The position numbers and the translations under genes were made by a program. A DNA stretch of 39,270 nt from Perkinsus chesapeaki (lineage: Eukaryota > Perkinsozoa > Perkinsida > Perkinsidae). Positions 38,895 through 39,270 of the stretch are shown here, one piece after another. The notes below the pieces were generated by a model that had not been told where the DNA came from, did not search any database, and saw nothing but the letters and a program-made list of their open reading frames with translations. The stretch lies in assembly GCA_013115145.1 (NCBI GenBank), contig JAAPAO010000327.1:1-39270 (forward strand), written 5' to 3'. Every line of letters starts with the position of its first letter. Within the stretch, counting starts at the first letter, position 1.

Positions 38895-39270
38895 TTCAGG
38901 GGAGCGCGAATGCGGCGGCCGCGCTGTCGCCTTGGCTGGGTCTATGGACTCTATGATAAGCTCCATCAAGCGATCCCATTGATTGGCGTCGCCATTTATT
39001 GGAAGCTCAAATTTGGAACTTCCAGGCTACTGCCTGATGGACTCAGTTCTTTGTCTTTCCGAACAACAATATTGAGTTGAGGATGGAGTCACAGTGAATC
39101 AGTCACAGAACACAAACACCACCTACGATATTTGCTCATGCATCCGAATCTGTGGCATCACACTACCGCTTGCGGGTAAAATAATAATATATGTATAATT
39201 GCTGTTCCGTAGAACTGTAACCAACTCAAACGCGCAAAGCAATAAACCAGATACTTGTCCTTTGAGGCCT
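38895..39270. other. Right-edge stretch without a supported gene
   Basis: 376 nt after the small secreted protein. It has no long open frame with protein character on either strand. A short GC-rich part (38905-38940) gives way to AT-rich sequence near 39178. Confidence 0.4.

Overview
The window is nuclear DNA of a compact protist genome. There are about 16 supported protein genes on both strands. Gaps between genes are short, and in three places start or stop codons lie about 40-75 bases apart. Nearly every gene is cut by tiny GT-AG introns, mostly 30-60 nt, so single open frames show only fragments. I rebuilt most genes by joining frames at GT-AG sites where the phase closes. Family content (a RAP-domain protein, an aspartate-pathway enzyme, several AGC kinases) with very short introns suggests an alveolate. 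A Perkinsus-like organism is my best guess, but this is inference; I saw no diagnostic marker such as a spliced-leader RNA gene.

Left part (1-8940), all minus strand apart from a doubtful plus-strand gene tail at the edge: an NDR/LATS-type kinase, an 849-residue FUSC/ArAE-like membrane protein, a HAD phosphatase, a small LSD1-type zinc-finger protein and an SR-rich protein with a poly-Asp end. Palindromic candidate control sites lie upstream of the first two.

Middle (9090-20412), minus strand: an EH-domain endocytic scaffold with coiled coils, a HEAT-like protein, and two tandem S6K/Akt-like AGC kinases enclosing a seven-exon HORMA (REV7/MAD2L2-like) gene. The two kinases share blocks that are nearly identical even in their introns, between diverged ends. 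This looks like recent gene conversion.

Right part (20455-39270): a GUP1/HHAT-type MBOAT acyltransferase; a convergent membrane-anchored alpha/beta hydrolase whose intron holds a 49-bp minisatellite made from its own splice junction, with an assembly gap of 98 N; a single-exon RRM-like protein; a DNAJB12-type ER chaperone; a MAN1/Src1-like membrane protein; a RAP protein; a UBXD1-like p97 cofactor (PUB plus UBX); aspartate-semialdehyde dehydrogenase; and at the end a small signal-peptide protein of different base composition. The genes do not form one pathway. The loosest theme is signalling (three AGC kinases) and ER/membrane quality control (DNAJB12, UBXD1, GUP1, the MAN1-like protein).
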